Below, piece by piece: positions 53,084 to 64,000 of a stretch of 64,000 bases of DNA; position 1 is the first letter of the stretch, and each line of letters opens with the position of its first letter. The DNA is from Salvelinus alpinus (lineage: Eukaryota > Chordata > Actinopteri > Salmoniformes > Salmonidae). The stretch is from NCBI RefSeq assembly GCF_045679555.1, contig NC_092098.1:19481038-19545037 (forward strand), written 5' to 3'. Below the pieces are notes generated by a model. It was given only the letters and a program-made list of their open reading frames with translations. It was not told the DNA's origin and did no database searches. Both the position numbers and the translations under genes were made by a program.

Positions 53084-55451
53084 TGTAACAGGGTTATGTT
53101 GGTTATGTTGGTTATTGGTTATGTTTCCACTTGCCTCTAAAGAAAGGGGTATTTAATGTTCAAGCATTCTTATTGGTTGGTTCAACTTTGATGACAATAA
53201 GGCGTGTTGTGATTGGCCCCGCTTGCAGATAGTGGGAGATCGCGAACGTCAGGTCTTCCCAGTATGAAAATGTGATGCAAGGGGTAGGTCACGTTCTGAA
53301 TACTGTTTTCTATTTTACAATGTGTACAAGTTTGCTGTACATTACTGATTTATACATGTGTGGGTATATGGTACCTGTTAGGGATTGAGGGGCTTTCTGG
53401 GATGAGCTTTGGCATATGATTGCTGTAAATAAGTGTGTTAGCTAGCATACACCGACGTAATGGTCACACAAGCCCACTGCTAACACAGTTGTCATCATGC
53501 TACATATTTTGCTATCAATACCGTTAAGCCCTGCACAACTAACGTGCTGTTTCCTATTTAACAACAGCAACAGAAATAAATTATGCTCAACTGGGACCAC
53601 TGGCTGATGTGATTTATTTGGACAAAACACAACGCAAGGAGAGTACGATTTACACTGCTCAAAAAAATAAAGGGAACACTATAATAACACATCCTAGATC
53701 TGAATGAATGAAATATTCTTATTAAATACTTTTTTCTTTACATAGTTGAATGTGCTGACAACAAAATCACACACAAATTATCAATGGAAATCAAATTTAT
53801 CAACCCATGGAGGTCTGGATTTGGAGTCACACTCAAAATGAAAGTGGAAAACCACACTACAGGCTGATCCAACTTTGATGTAATGTCGTTAAAACAAGTC
53901 AAAATGAGGCTCAGTAGTGTGTGTGGCTTCCACGTGCCTGTATGACCTCCCTACAACGCCTGGGCATGCTCCTGATGAGGTGGACTAAAGCATCCGCCAA
54001 CTCCTGGACAGTCTGTGGTGCAACGTGGCTTTGGTGGATGGAGCGAGACATGATGTCCCAGATGTGCTCAATTGGATTCAGGTCTGGGGACGGGCGGGCC
54101 AGTCCATAGCATCAATGCCTTCCTCTTGCAGGAATTGCTGACACACTCCAGCCACATGAGGTCTAGCATTGTCTTGCATTAGGAGGAACCCAGGGCCAAC
54201 CGCACCAGCATATGGTCTCACAAGGGGTCTGAGGATCTCATCTCGGTACCTAATGGCAGTCAGGCTACCTCTGGCGAGCACATGGAGGGCTGTGCGGCCC
54301 CCCAAAGAAATGCCACCCCACACCATGACTGACCCACCGCCAAACCGGTCATGCTGGAGGATGTTGCAGGCAGCAGAACGTTCTCCACGGCGTCTCCAGA
54401 CTCTGTCACATGTGCTCAGTATGAACCTGCTTTCATCTGTGAAGAGCACAGGGCGCCAGTGGCGAATTTGCCAATCTTGGTGTTCTCTGGCAAATGCCAA
54501 ACGTCCTGCACGGTGTTGGGCTGTAAGCACAACCCCCACCTCTGGACGTCGGGCCCTCATACCACCCTCATGGAGTCTGTTTCTGACCGTTTGAGCAGAC
54601 ACATGCACATTTGTGGTCTGCTGGAGGTCATTTTGCAGGGCTCTGGCAGTGCTCCTCCTTGCACAAAGGCGGAGGTAGCGGTCCTGCTGCTGGGTTGTTG
54701 CCCTCCTACGGCCTCCTCCACGTCTCCTGATGTACTGGCCTGTCTCCTGGTAGCGCCTCCATGCTCTGGACACTACGCTGACAGACACAGCAAACCTTCT
54801 TGCCACAGCTCGCATTGATGTGCCATCCTGGATGAGCTGCACTACCTGAGCCACTTGTGTGGGTTGTAGACTCCGTCTCATGCTACCACTAGAGTGAAAG
54901 CACCGCCAGCATTCAAAAGTGACCAAAACATCAGCCAGGAAGCATAGGAACTGAGAAGTGGTCTGTGGTCACCACCTGCAGAACCACTCCTTTATTGGGG
55001 GTGTCTTGCTAATTGCCTATAATTTCCACCTGTTGTCTATTCCATTTGCACAACAGCATGTGAAATTTATTGTCAATCAGTGTTGCTTCCTAAGTGGACA
55101 GTTTGATTTCACAGAAGTGTGATTGACTTGGAGTTACATTGTGTTGTTTAAGTGTTCCCTTTATTTTTTTGAGCAGTGTACATCTGTTACACTGGTGCCG
55201 TGACCCGGATCACTGGTTGCTGCGGAAAAAGGAGGAGGTCAAAAGGGGAGTGAGTGTAACCGATGTGAAATGGCTAGCTAATTAGTGGTGATGCGCGCTA
55301 ATAGCGTTTCAATCGGTGACGTCACTTGCTCTGCAAGGGCCGCGGCTTTTGTGGCGCGATGGGTAACAATGCTTCGTGGGTGGCTGTTGTTGATGTGTGC
55401 AGAGGGTCCCTGGTTCGAGGCGAGGAGAGGGACGGAAGCTATACTGTTACA
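53084..55451 (+). mobile_element. Miniature LTR element, fossil, with unlike ends and a Tc1 inside
   Basis: Parts: a left terminal unit of about 580 bp (53084 to 55191, split by the Tc1) with tgtaac/gttaca termini and an internal AATAAA; one base; a primer-binding site at 55193-55210 (tggtgccgtgacccggat) that closely matches the 3' end of tRNA-His; about 30 bp; a polypurine stretch at 55241-55250; and a right terminal unit of 197 bp (55255-55451), also with tgtaac/gttaca termini. CAAA on both outer sides is a 4-bp target duplication. It has no coding capacity, so it would have depended on another element. The two terminal units share only their ends. It is older than the Tc1 it carries. Family unassigned among tRNA-His-primed LTR elements. 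Confidence 0.6.
53653..55178 (-). mobile_element. Tc1-like transposon, nearly whole transposase
   Basis: Perfect inverted ends (cactgctcaaaaaaataaag) between TA duplications at 53651 and 55179. One minus-strand frame, 54078-54926, covers most of the transposase: [20 protein letters not shown] helix-turn-helix start, first Asp in [24 protein letters not shown], and second Asp in [10 protein letters not shown]. The final part, with the catalytic Glu (NPIEHIWD) and the end VIQARGSHTHY at about 53911, lies in another frame. The change is consistent with one missing base near 54085. It is the least damaged DNA transposon in the window. Confidence 0.93.
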
Positions 55452-58400
55452 CAAATACATGTCTGTAATTGAACAAACCCATACACCAATCTCATAACGA
55501 GATGAGGATATGATACTACAGTTAGGGTTGGGGTTAGGGTTGAACCAGGATGTGGATATGAAGTTAGGGTTAGTACTACCCTAACCCTAGACTGGTAACA
55601 CATTGTAATTACAGCAGTAGCCCGAACCCGAGTTTAATGTCCACATCCCGGGTTCAACCCTAACCTTAGGTTAGGTTTATGGTTGAGGCTAAGTTTGTTC
55701 AACCCTATACCTATACCCTACCCCTCACCCTAAATAGGGCTCCCCCACCTCTAATTCCCAAATTAAACACTTGTCATGTTGTTACACTTCTTTGACCACA
55801 AGGTGGTGCTGTGGAACAACGAATGTTAATCTCATATCAGTCAGCAAGCAACAGGTAAACAAAACCGTATTCAGATGACATTGGTGTTACATTTTGATGT
55901 AAAGTCATTTTTTGTATCAAGTGCAATGTGTATAATAAGTAGATTATACAGTCAGTAGTAATACCTACTAATACTTTTGGCCCCATGCAGGGTCAAGCCA
56001 AACAATGAACAAAAGGCTGCTATGTGTATGTCTGTCCCCTTGAAGGGTACGGCCCAATGGGAGAGCCCAGGGCTGATATTATGACCTCTGACCTCTAGTG
56101 TTACAGATGAATGGGCCCGGCGTGTGACCAGACGACAGCTGGGCCACTGTTCTGCTGAGTCAGCCTCTGCTTCAGACATACGCGCGAGCACACAGATGGA
56201 ACGGGGCCCATTTACTAAGACACGTGTCCCCTTTAAGGCCTTATATTATCATCATATTAAATGACATGGATGGCCTTGTCTTTATGACTTGCTCACTCCT
56301 GGTTGAAATGAAAATGTATACACCAGCTGTGTTTGTATAGTATACATGTCTCCTTATGTGACCAATGACAGCTGCTCAGAATAAGGCTGAGTGTTTATTG
56401 GGAAAACATTTGATAGAAGCAGAAAAAAATATATTACAAAACCAAGACCAGATAATTTTATTAGTAGGTTCATCCACCCTCTCTTTCAGACCTTGACATC
56501 TCCTCTCCGTGAGCCTGGTTTTCCTCTGCTGTCCCCAGCCAGTCAGACACAGCTGGAAGCCACGAGAAGACTCATTAGTACTAAGGTTGGATTGATACCT
56601 ACTAAACAAACAGAGGATGAGACACTAGACCTGTTAGTTCGTTTCTGGGTGTACAGTAGGTCTGGCAACATGTATACAGACAACCAGGCTTGGTTTTATT
56701 TCATAGTTCAAAGCGGAAATGTTCATGTGCAGTTTTCATTAGAAATGTTTCAATGAAATTGAGAAGATTTGCGTGTTGGATTTGTTGATTCATTTTCATG
56801 GTTGTGTCTCGGTTGATGTAGCCAGCATTCATCACGCAGGCCCTGGGCCTCCTCTGTCGGAGGAGTGTTGACTTGTCCCAGACATGTCCCATAGAGAAAC
56901 ACTAATGATCAAAGAAGCTGTTCTGTGTTTATTTTCAGTGTACCTGTTACTTTGTGAATGAGTTGGATTGCATTATGAATCACAGAACAGAATAAATACT
57001 GTCTGAAGTGCGTCAGTCTTGGCCACAAACATGCATATCCCAGATGAAGTGATACACAAAAAAACACCCTGCTTCACTCTACATTTACATCCACACACTA
57101 AAAAAACATGCAAATCAATAGACAGTCATCCACACCCCTCTTGAAACATGCACGCAGGCACACACACACACAAGACACTCCAGTGTCATTGCTCAGATGG
57201 AGGTCTGGCAGACAGACAGAAGGCAGGAAGCCCCACTCCTTCGTTGTGATGTATGGCGATGTCTGAACAGAGCCCCACCAATCGTGCTTTAATTGCCATG
57301 CCACCACAGCCACGACAAAGAGGGAAAATGACAGCAGGCTGGCCGGCGCAGTGCAGGCCTTGAAGTGTGGCTAGCCGCTCTGGCCCAGACGACGAGATCG
57401 TCTCAACAGTCATAAATACATATAAGCCCTCAAGAAAGAACAAATGGGTTGAGAAGGCAAGGATCCATATTCAGTATCTCCTCTATATTCTCTGGACTCT
57501 GGATGAGTTACTGAGTCTGAGTACATTGAGTATAGGAACAGTGCAGCACAAAGCAAATAAAGAAGCACAGCCAACAACAGAAATGCCCAAAATACATTGG
57601 CTACAATAACTGATGATAGTGGATGCAAATGGGGCCTTGTTTAAAGCGGATTTTCAATGTTTGTGAGAATACTTGGAATATCAAATGGTGGGTGGGTTAG
57701 ACCTGTGGAAGGGTAACTGGGGAATAGGGCAGTATGAGAAAGACAGAAGGGGAGAAAAGAGGGAACTGGGAGAGAAAAGGGTTCAAGGGAAACAGATAGT
57801 GATCAGATGAAGGTGATCGATGGAAGGGGTCAGTCCTTCATAGAGGCCATTTTGTTACCCTGACACGCACACACACGCAAACATGCATAGATACGATCAC
57901 AGGGCCTTTAAAGGGTGCGCTTAGAGCTGGCAAATGTCTAGACATACATTAACAAAGAATAATGGCTGCCATTTTTGTATGCTTGCAAAAAGGCACTTTT
58001 TCTGTACAGAATGAGACTGGGCTGAAACTCAGAAATAATTATTTGGGAGAAAAGCAGGGGAAAACGTTTCATTCCAATATAGGGAGGGTCTGAAACATGT
58101 CTCTGTGCATTTTCACTCCTACTGGAAGCATCCTAGAGAAGGAGAAAGGCTGTATGTCCTTAAACAACCAGCATGACCTTTCATAAGGTTACAGGTAGAG
58201 TATCATACACAAAACATACAATTTTATCCCCATCAAAAGCACTACAGTATATTATCCAACAATGAGGTACACATTTATCCTCCTCTCATAGTGTCAGATA
58301 CATACACACATTTGGGTTTGTCGAAAAATACCATTGACTTCATGAGCGAGAGTTGCTCTGGTTTTGTTGTGCCTCTGTGTTAGTCTGGGTTTTAAAGATA

Positions 58401-59335
58401 AGCTTTCAGAAACAATAGGCTACTCCCGTTGAGATGTCATGAGCTGGACATATCTAATAGTGTGTGTCTCCCTGCTGAAGACTGCTCTGTAAACAATCTG
58501 CTGGCTGTTGTTCAGTGATAAACCACTGTTCTATAAGCGGACACAGATCAATACTGAGATGCATTCATAATTGATATCACTTTTGTGTTCTTCTCAGTTT
58601 GATTTATAGGCGTTTCACATTGCTATAGAGAGCAGAGCTGGCTCTGAGTTCAACTGATTGAGCCATCCACGCAGAGACACACCAATGCAGCTGATTTCAA
58701 CAGATGGCACATCAAAGTACAGTGCCTGTGATCACCCTTGAATGGTTGTAAAGCCTTGCCACACTCATCTCCCCTCCCTCCCTTCTTTCTCCACTGCTTC
58801 ACCACACAGCCATCCATTATTCCATGCCCATCTCCATGGCACTGTATTTCTTCATCCACGTTTTACAGACGTAAAATAAATGTGACTAAAGGCTCAGGGG
58901 AAGAAGAAAAGGCCCCTCTTAACGGCAGTAAATTGTCAGTCTGGCCCCCTGTCCACCATCCCCCTCACCCTCTATCCTCCGCCCACTACCCTGCACCCCC
59001 TCCCCTACAGTGGCCTCCCCTCCCCCTAACCCTCCACCCACTACCCTGCACACAGACTAATAGTCTGACGGGAGAGAAGGATGGCAGGTGGCCAGGCTAG
59101 CCTCTGAGGACAATGTCTCAGCCAAGAAGCATAGAGAGAGAGAGACAGACGGAGACAGAAAGAGATTTTACCGGATTGTAAAAACTGCTGTATGACCGAA
59201 TCGTGATGACCTGAAGCCATCACTGTGGCTGTCCTAAATTACGCCATCATCACCTGCAGTCCAGCCATTGGCACACAAACATGTTGATAGTGTTAGTTTT
59301 ACAACACCTCAATGGTTTTCCCCCACTGCTATGGG
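55452..59335. other. Intergenic, no gene recognised
   Basis: A stretch of 3.9 kb without recognisable coding sequence. It holds telomere-like phrases at 55519-55740 (gttagggttggggttagggt and, in the other direction, ccctaaccctag). The rest is unique-looking, with short CA tracts near 57150 and 57865. Frames up to 120 codons (56391-56756, 58738-59100) show no family likeness and biased composition. Confidence 0.4.
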
Positions 59336-59520
59336 TAGGGTTGGGTATGTTACTTTCTAAATGTAATCCGTTAGTTACTAGTTACCTGTCCCAAATTATA
59401 TAATCAGTAACGTAACTTTGGGATTACCCAAAATTAGTAATGTAATCTGATTACATTCAGTTACTTTTAGATTAGTTTCCCCTGGAGGCATTATTAGAAA
59501 ACAAAAATGTATGTTACCAA
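59336..59520. repeat. Dispersed fish repeat (AGGGTTGGG...GTAATC type)
   Basis: Rich in short inverted phrases around gtaacgtaac, taatctgattac and gtaatcc, typical of a common non-coding fish repeat family. Left end agggttgggtatgttactt; right end not determined. Low-confidence family (possibly hAT-like). Confidence 0.45.
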
Positions 59521-60210
59521 TTGAACGACATCTACTGCAGGATAAATCACTGTTAAAGTTTACATAGCTGGCCATATATGGATGTTAAATTTTACTCTAT
59601 GGCTTGGTTATGTAGACTTCTTCTAAACCATCTCTTTCTACTACATGTAATAATACGATTAAATTATATCTTTATATTAAAAACCAAAGTCTATCAGAAT
59701 TCCAGTCATTCCAATAAATGTTATACCGCTTGATTTTCAAGAATAGGACTTGGATATATAGATTAGCCAAATTGTTTAACCTGAGCATGACCCCAAAACC
59801 AAGGACTTATTAGCCAGCCCTACTCTTGTTTATGATTTTGTTGTCATGTAGGACTGATTGGACTCATTGATTCGAGTTGAAAAATAAATGCTGCGCTCAT
59901 GTAATGGCATGCTTTGAGCACTACTGTAAAGTGCTATTTACACCTGAAAAATGAATGCAGTATACTGCATTTGCAATAGGCCTATTGTTTACCTTTTTGT
60001 TGGTGACAATTTGATATCTTGATATGCTGCAGCTGTTTAAAGGGCAAATCTACAGATGAAACAATAACAAAACGGCCACCCCTCTGTTTTGGTAAAAAGC
60101 TGAGGGATGGGCCTGGAGAAATGCAACCACTCTCAGATTAATAGACAGAGTTATGGATGCAAGGACTGCCCCTCCATGATATCCAAATTATTGTTTTAAC
60201 CATGTTATGA

Positions 60211-63200
60211 CGCTTGCAAACTATTACAGACTACAAAGGGAAGTATTGCCGCGAGCTGCCCCGTAACACAAGCCTACCAGATGAGAAATTTTACTTCTAT
60301 GCTCGCTTCGAGGCAAGCAACACTGAAGCATGAATGAGAACATCAGCTGTTCCGGAAAACTTTGTGATCACGCTCTCTGCAGCCGATGTAAGACCTTTAA
60401 ACAGGTCAACATTCACAATGCCGCAGGGCCAGACGGATTACCAGGGCATGTACTCCGAGCATGCGCTGACCAACTGGCAAGTGTCTTCACTGACATTTTC
60501 AACCTGTCCCTGACTGAGTCGGTAATACCAACATGCCTCAAGCATACCACCATAGTCCCTGTCTAAATGACTACCGACCCATAGCACTCACGTCTGTAGC
60601 CATGAAGTGCTTTGAAAGGCTGGAACTCTAGACCCACTCCAATTTGCATACCGCCCCAACAGATCCACAGATGATGCAATCTCTATTGCACTCCACACTA
60701 CCCTTTCCCACCTGAACAAAAGGAACACCTTTCTTAAGTCTTCGAAACCCAAGTTAGCAGACAGATCACCGACCATTTCGAATCCCACCGTACCTTCTCC
60801 GCTATGCAATCTGGTTTCCGAGCCGGTCATGGGTGCATCTCAGCCACGCTCAAGGTCCTAAACAATATCATAACCGCCATCGATAAAAGACAGTACTGTG
60901 CAGCCGTCTTCATCGACCTGGCCAAGGCTTTCGGCTCTGTCAATCACCGCATTCTTATCAGCAGACTCAACAGACTTGGTTTCTAAAAATACTGCCTCGC
61001 CTGGTTCACCAACTACTTCTCAGATAGATTTCAGTGTGTCAAATCGGAGGGCCTGATGTCCGGACCTCTGGCAGTCTCTATGGGGGTGCCACAGGGTTCA
61101 ATTCTCGGGCTGACTCTTTTCTCTGTATATATCAATGATGTTGCTCTTGCTGCTGGTGATTCTCTGATCCACCTCTACGCAGACGACACCATTCTGTATA
61201 CTTCTGGCCCTTCTTTGGACACTGTATTAACAAACCTCCAGACGAGCTTCAGTGACATACAACACTCCTTCCGTGGCCTCCAACTGCTCTTAATTGCAAG
61301 TAAAACTAAATGCATGCTCTTCAAACGATTGCTGCCCGCACTCGCCCGCCCGACTAGCATCACTACTTTGGACGGTTCTGACTTAGAATATGTGGACAAC
61401 TACAAATACCTAGGTGTCTGGTTAGACTGTAAATTCTCCTTCCAGACTCACATTAAGCATCTCCAATCCAAAATTAAATTGAGAATCGGCTTCCTATTTC
61501 GCAACAAAGCCTCCTTCACTTATTCTGCTAAACATACCCTCGTAAAACTGACTATCCTACTAATATCCTCCAACACTCTACTCAGCAAATTGGATGTAGT
61601 CTATCACAGTGCCATCCGTTTTGCCACCAAAGCCCCATATATTACCCACCACTGTGACCTGTATGCTCTCGTTGGCTGGCCCTCGCTTCATATTCATCGC
61701 CAAACCCACTGGTGCCAGGTCATCTATAAGTCTTTGCTAGGTAAAGCCCCACCTTATCTCAGCTCACTGGTCACCATAGCAACACCCACCCGTAGCACGC
61801 GCTCCAGTAGGTATATTTCACTGGTCATCCCCAAAGCCAACTCCTCTTTGGCCACCTTTCCTTCCAGTTCTCTGCTGCCAGTGACTGGAATGAATTGCAA
61901 AAATCACTGAAGCTGAAGTCATATCTCCCTCTCTAACTTTAAGCATCAGCTGTCAGAGCAGCTTACCGATCATTGCACCTGTACACAGCCCATCTGTAAA
62001 TAGCCCACCCAGCTACCGCATCCCCATATCGTTATTTATTTTTGCTCTTTTGCCCAGTATCTCAACTTGCACATCATCATCATCTGCACATCTATCACTC
62101 CAGTGTTAATGCTAAATTGTAATTATTTCGCCACTATGGCCTATTTATTGCCTTACCTCCCTAATCTTACTACATTTGCACACACTGTATATAGATTTTT
62201 TCTATTGTGTTATTGACTATACGTTTGTTTATCCCATGTGTAACTCTGTGTTGTTTTTGTCGCACTGCTATGCTTTATCTTGGCCAGGTCGCAGTTGTAA
62301 ATGAGAACTTGTTCTCAACTGGCCTACCTGGTTAAATAAAGGTGAAAAAATAAACACCTATGTGAGAATGCTATTCATTGACTACAGCTCAGCATTCAAC
62401 ACCATAGTGTCCTCAAAACTCATCACTAAGCTAAGGACCCTGGGACTAAACACCTCCCTCTGCAACTGGATCCAGGACTTCCTGGCGGGCCGCCCCCAGG
62501 TGGTAAGGGTAGGTAACAGCACATCTGCCACGCTGATCCTCAACACAGGGACCCCTCAGGGGTGCGTGCTCAGTCCCCTCCTGTACTCCCTGTTCACCCA
62601 TGACTGCATGGCCAGGCACGACTCCAACACCATCATTAAGTTTGCCGACGACAACAGTGGTAGGCCTGATCACCGACAGCGATGAGACAACCTATAGGGA
62701 GGTCAGTGATCTGGCCGTGTGGTGAAAGGACAACAACCTCTCCCTTACCGTGATCAAGACAAAGGAGATGATTGTGGACTACAGGAAAAGGAGGACCAAA
62801 GACGCCCCCATTCTCGTCGACGGGGCTGTAGTGGAGCAGGTTGAGAGCTTCAAGTTCCTTGGTGTCCACATCACCAACAAACTATCATGTTCCAAACACA
62901 CCAAGACAGTCGTGAAGAGGGCACGACAAAACCAATTCCCCCTCAGGAGACTGATCAGATTTGACATGGGTCCTCAGATCCTCAAAAAGTTCTACACCTG
63001 CACCAGACAGCATCCTGACTGGTTGCATCACTGCCTGGTATGGCAACTGCTCGGCCTCCGACCGCAAGGCATGACAGAGGGTAGTGCGTATGGCCCAGTA
63101 CATCACTGGGGCCAAGCTTCCTGCCATCCAGGGCCTCTATACTAGGTGGTGTCAGAGGAAGGCACTAAAAATTGTCAAAGACTCCAGCAACCCTAGTCAT

Positions 63201-63420
63201 AGATCCTTCTCTGCTACCGCACGGCAAGCGGTACCAGAGCGCCAAGTCTAGGTCCAAAAGGCTTCTTAACAGCTTCTACCCCCAAGCCATAAGACTCCTG
63301 AACAGCTAATGAAATGGCTACTCGGACTATTTGCGTTGAAAGTAAACATTTCACTGTAAGGTCTTCTACACCTGTTGTATTCGGCGCGTGTGACACATTT
63401 TTTTTATATTTGATTTGATA
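60211..63420 (+). mobile_element. LINE (type A), split by a type B LINE
   Basis: The left piece, 60211-60730, encodes [20 protein letters not shown] and [20 protein letters not shown]. The right piece, 62353-63420, encodes [40 protein letters not shown], the catalytic FADD and VESFKFLGVHITNKLSCSKH, and ends with ttatatttgatttgat. The 5' end is truncated. Frame breaks in both pieces. Confidence 0.9.
60731..62352 (+). mobile_element. LINE (type B) inserted in the type A LINE
   Basis: Bounded by the 7-bp target duplication aacacct (60724-60730 and 62353-62359). An open frame at 61056-61910 (284 codons) contains MGVPQGSILGLTLFSVYIND, the catalytic YADD (HLYADDTILYTSG), VDNYKYLGVWLDC and LVGWPSLHIHRQTHW. 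An upstream frame carries [20 protein letters not shown] and VFIDLAKAF. The 3' end is gttaaataaaggtgaaaaaa. 5'-truncated: no endonuclease domain. It is less damaged than the sister copy at 19234. Confidence 0.92.
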
Positions 63421-63557
63421 TACAGTGGTTCTTTATATTTACAATGTTTACAAACATTGGAGAAAAACAAGCTTATATTTTGGGTTCTCATGGAGTGTGA
63501 CAGTTGAACTAAGCTCATGAGACATTTATAAGTTATATTCTTCAAGAATCAATGGAT

Positions 63558-63558
<1 letters not shown>

Positions 63559-63602
<44 letters not shown>
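63559..63602. repeat. (AT)n microsatellite
   Basis: About 21 TA dinucleotides directly before the Tc1 end at 63612. Confidence 0.95.
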
Positions 63603-63605
<3 letters not shown>

Positions 63606-63611
63606 CACACA

Positions 63612-64000
63612 CAGTGACTTCGTAATGTATTCAGAACCCTTGACTTTTTCCACTTTGTTACGGCTTTATTCTAAAATTGATTAAATAAATTAAAATCCTC
63701 AGCAATCTACACACAATACCCCATAATGACAAAGCAAAAACAGGTTTTTACACATTTTAACACATTTACAAAAAATATAAAGAACAGAAATAGCTTATTT
63801 ACATAAGTACTCAGACCCTTTGCTATGAGACTCGAAATTGAGCTCAGGTGCATCCTGTTTCTATTGATCATGCTGGAGATGTTTCTACAACTTGGTTGGA
63901 GTCCACCCCCAGTAAATTCAGTTGATTGGACATGATTTGGAAAGGCACACACCGGTCTATATAAGGTCCCACAGTCGACAGTGCATGTCAGTGCAAAAAG
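63612..64000 (+). mobile_element. Tc1-like transposon, left part, cut by window end
   Basis: Starts cagtgacttcgtaatgtatt and continues as the 5' arm of the family also seen at 1, 31549 and 44308, through gcatcctgtttctattgatc to tgcatgtcagtgcaaaaag just before the transposase start. The rest lies beyond the window. Confidence 0.85.

Noticed and set aside
56391-56756. Possible gene between the LTR fossil and the right-hand LINEs
   Set aside because: No similarity, no splice-supported extension and ordinary intergenic composition.

Overview
The window looks like nuclear DNA of a ray-finned fish, most likely a salmonid. It holds five spliced vertebrate genes with long introns, dense Tc1-like transposons of several families, tRNA-derived SINEs, three kinds of non-LTR retrotransposon, hAT-like elements with 8-bp target duplications, and long minisatellites. 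Family names come from recognising the sequence; no database was searched.

Genes in order: an SDHAF1-type succinate dehydrogenase assembly factor (4675-4923, +); a THIK-type two-pore K+ channel of the KCNK12/13 group (10711-12711, +, two exons); a PP2C phosphatase of the PPM1N type (14933-28848, -, five coding exons); a short RTN2-type reticulon (30642-37924, +, seven coding exons); and RAB4B (38947-46767, +, seven coding exons). All exon joins keep frame. Human SDHAF1, PPM1N, RTN2 and RAB4B all lie on 19q13, with PPM1N and RTN2 head to head as here, so this is a conserved block. The channel and phosphatase genes end tail to tail. The genes do not form a pathway.

Mobile DNA fills the large introns and the right third. 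Intron 3 of ppm1n (about 10 kb) holds a LINE 3' end split by two Tc1-like elements, one of which is split again by a second LINE, followed by an L2-like LINE split by another Tc1. Intron 1 of rtn2 holds a Tc1, LINE pieces, a fold-back element and an inverted pair of one small repeat. Intron 3 of rab4b holds a LINE, a 1.86-kb hAT-like element with two smaller elements inside, a Tc1 and another LINE piece. Downstream of rab4b are another composite hAT-like element, a Tc1, a 32-bp minisatellite, a small non-coding LTR element (fossil) carrying a nearly whole Tc1, and a LINE nested in a LINE. A Tc1 copy is cut by the right window edge.

The two most unusual signals are a 22-bp minisatellite in ppm1n intron 1, whose units each carry the ideal branch-point heptamer TACTAAC on the transcribed strand, the last one 21 nt from the 3' splice site; and a miniature LTR fossil (53084-55451) whose two ends differ in length and body but share the same 6-bp termini, a 4-bp target duplication and primer/polypurine sites.
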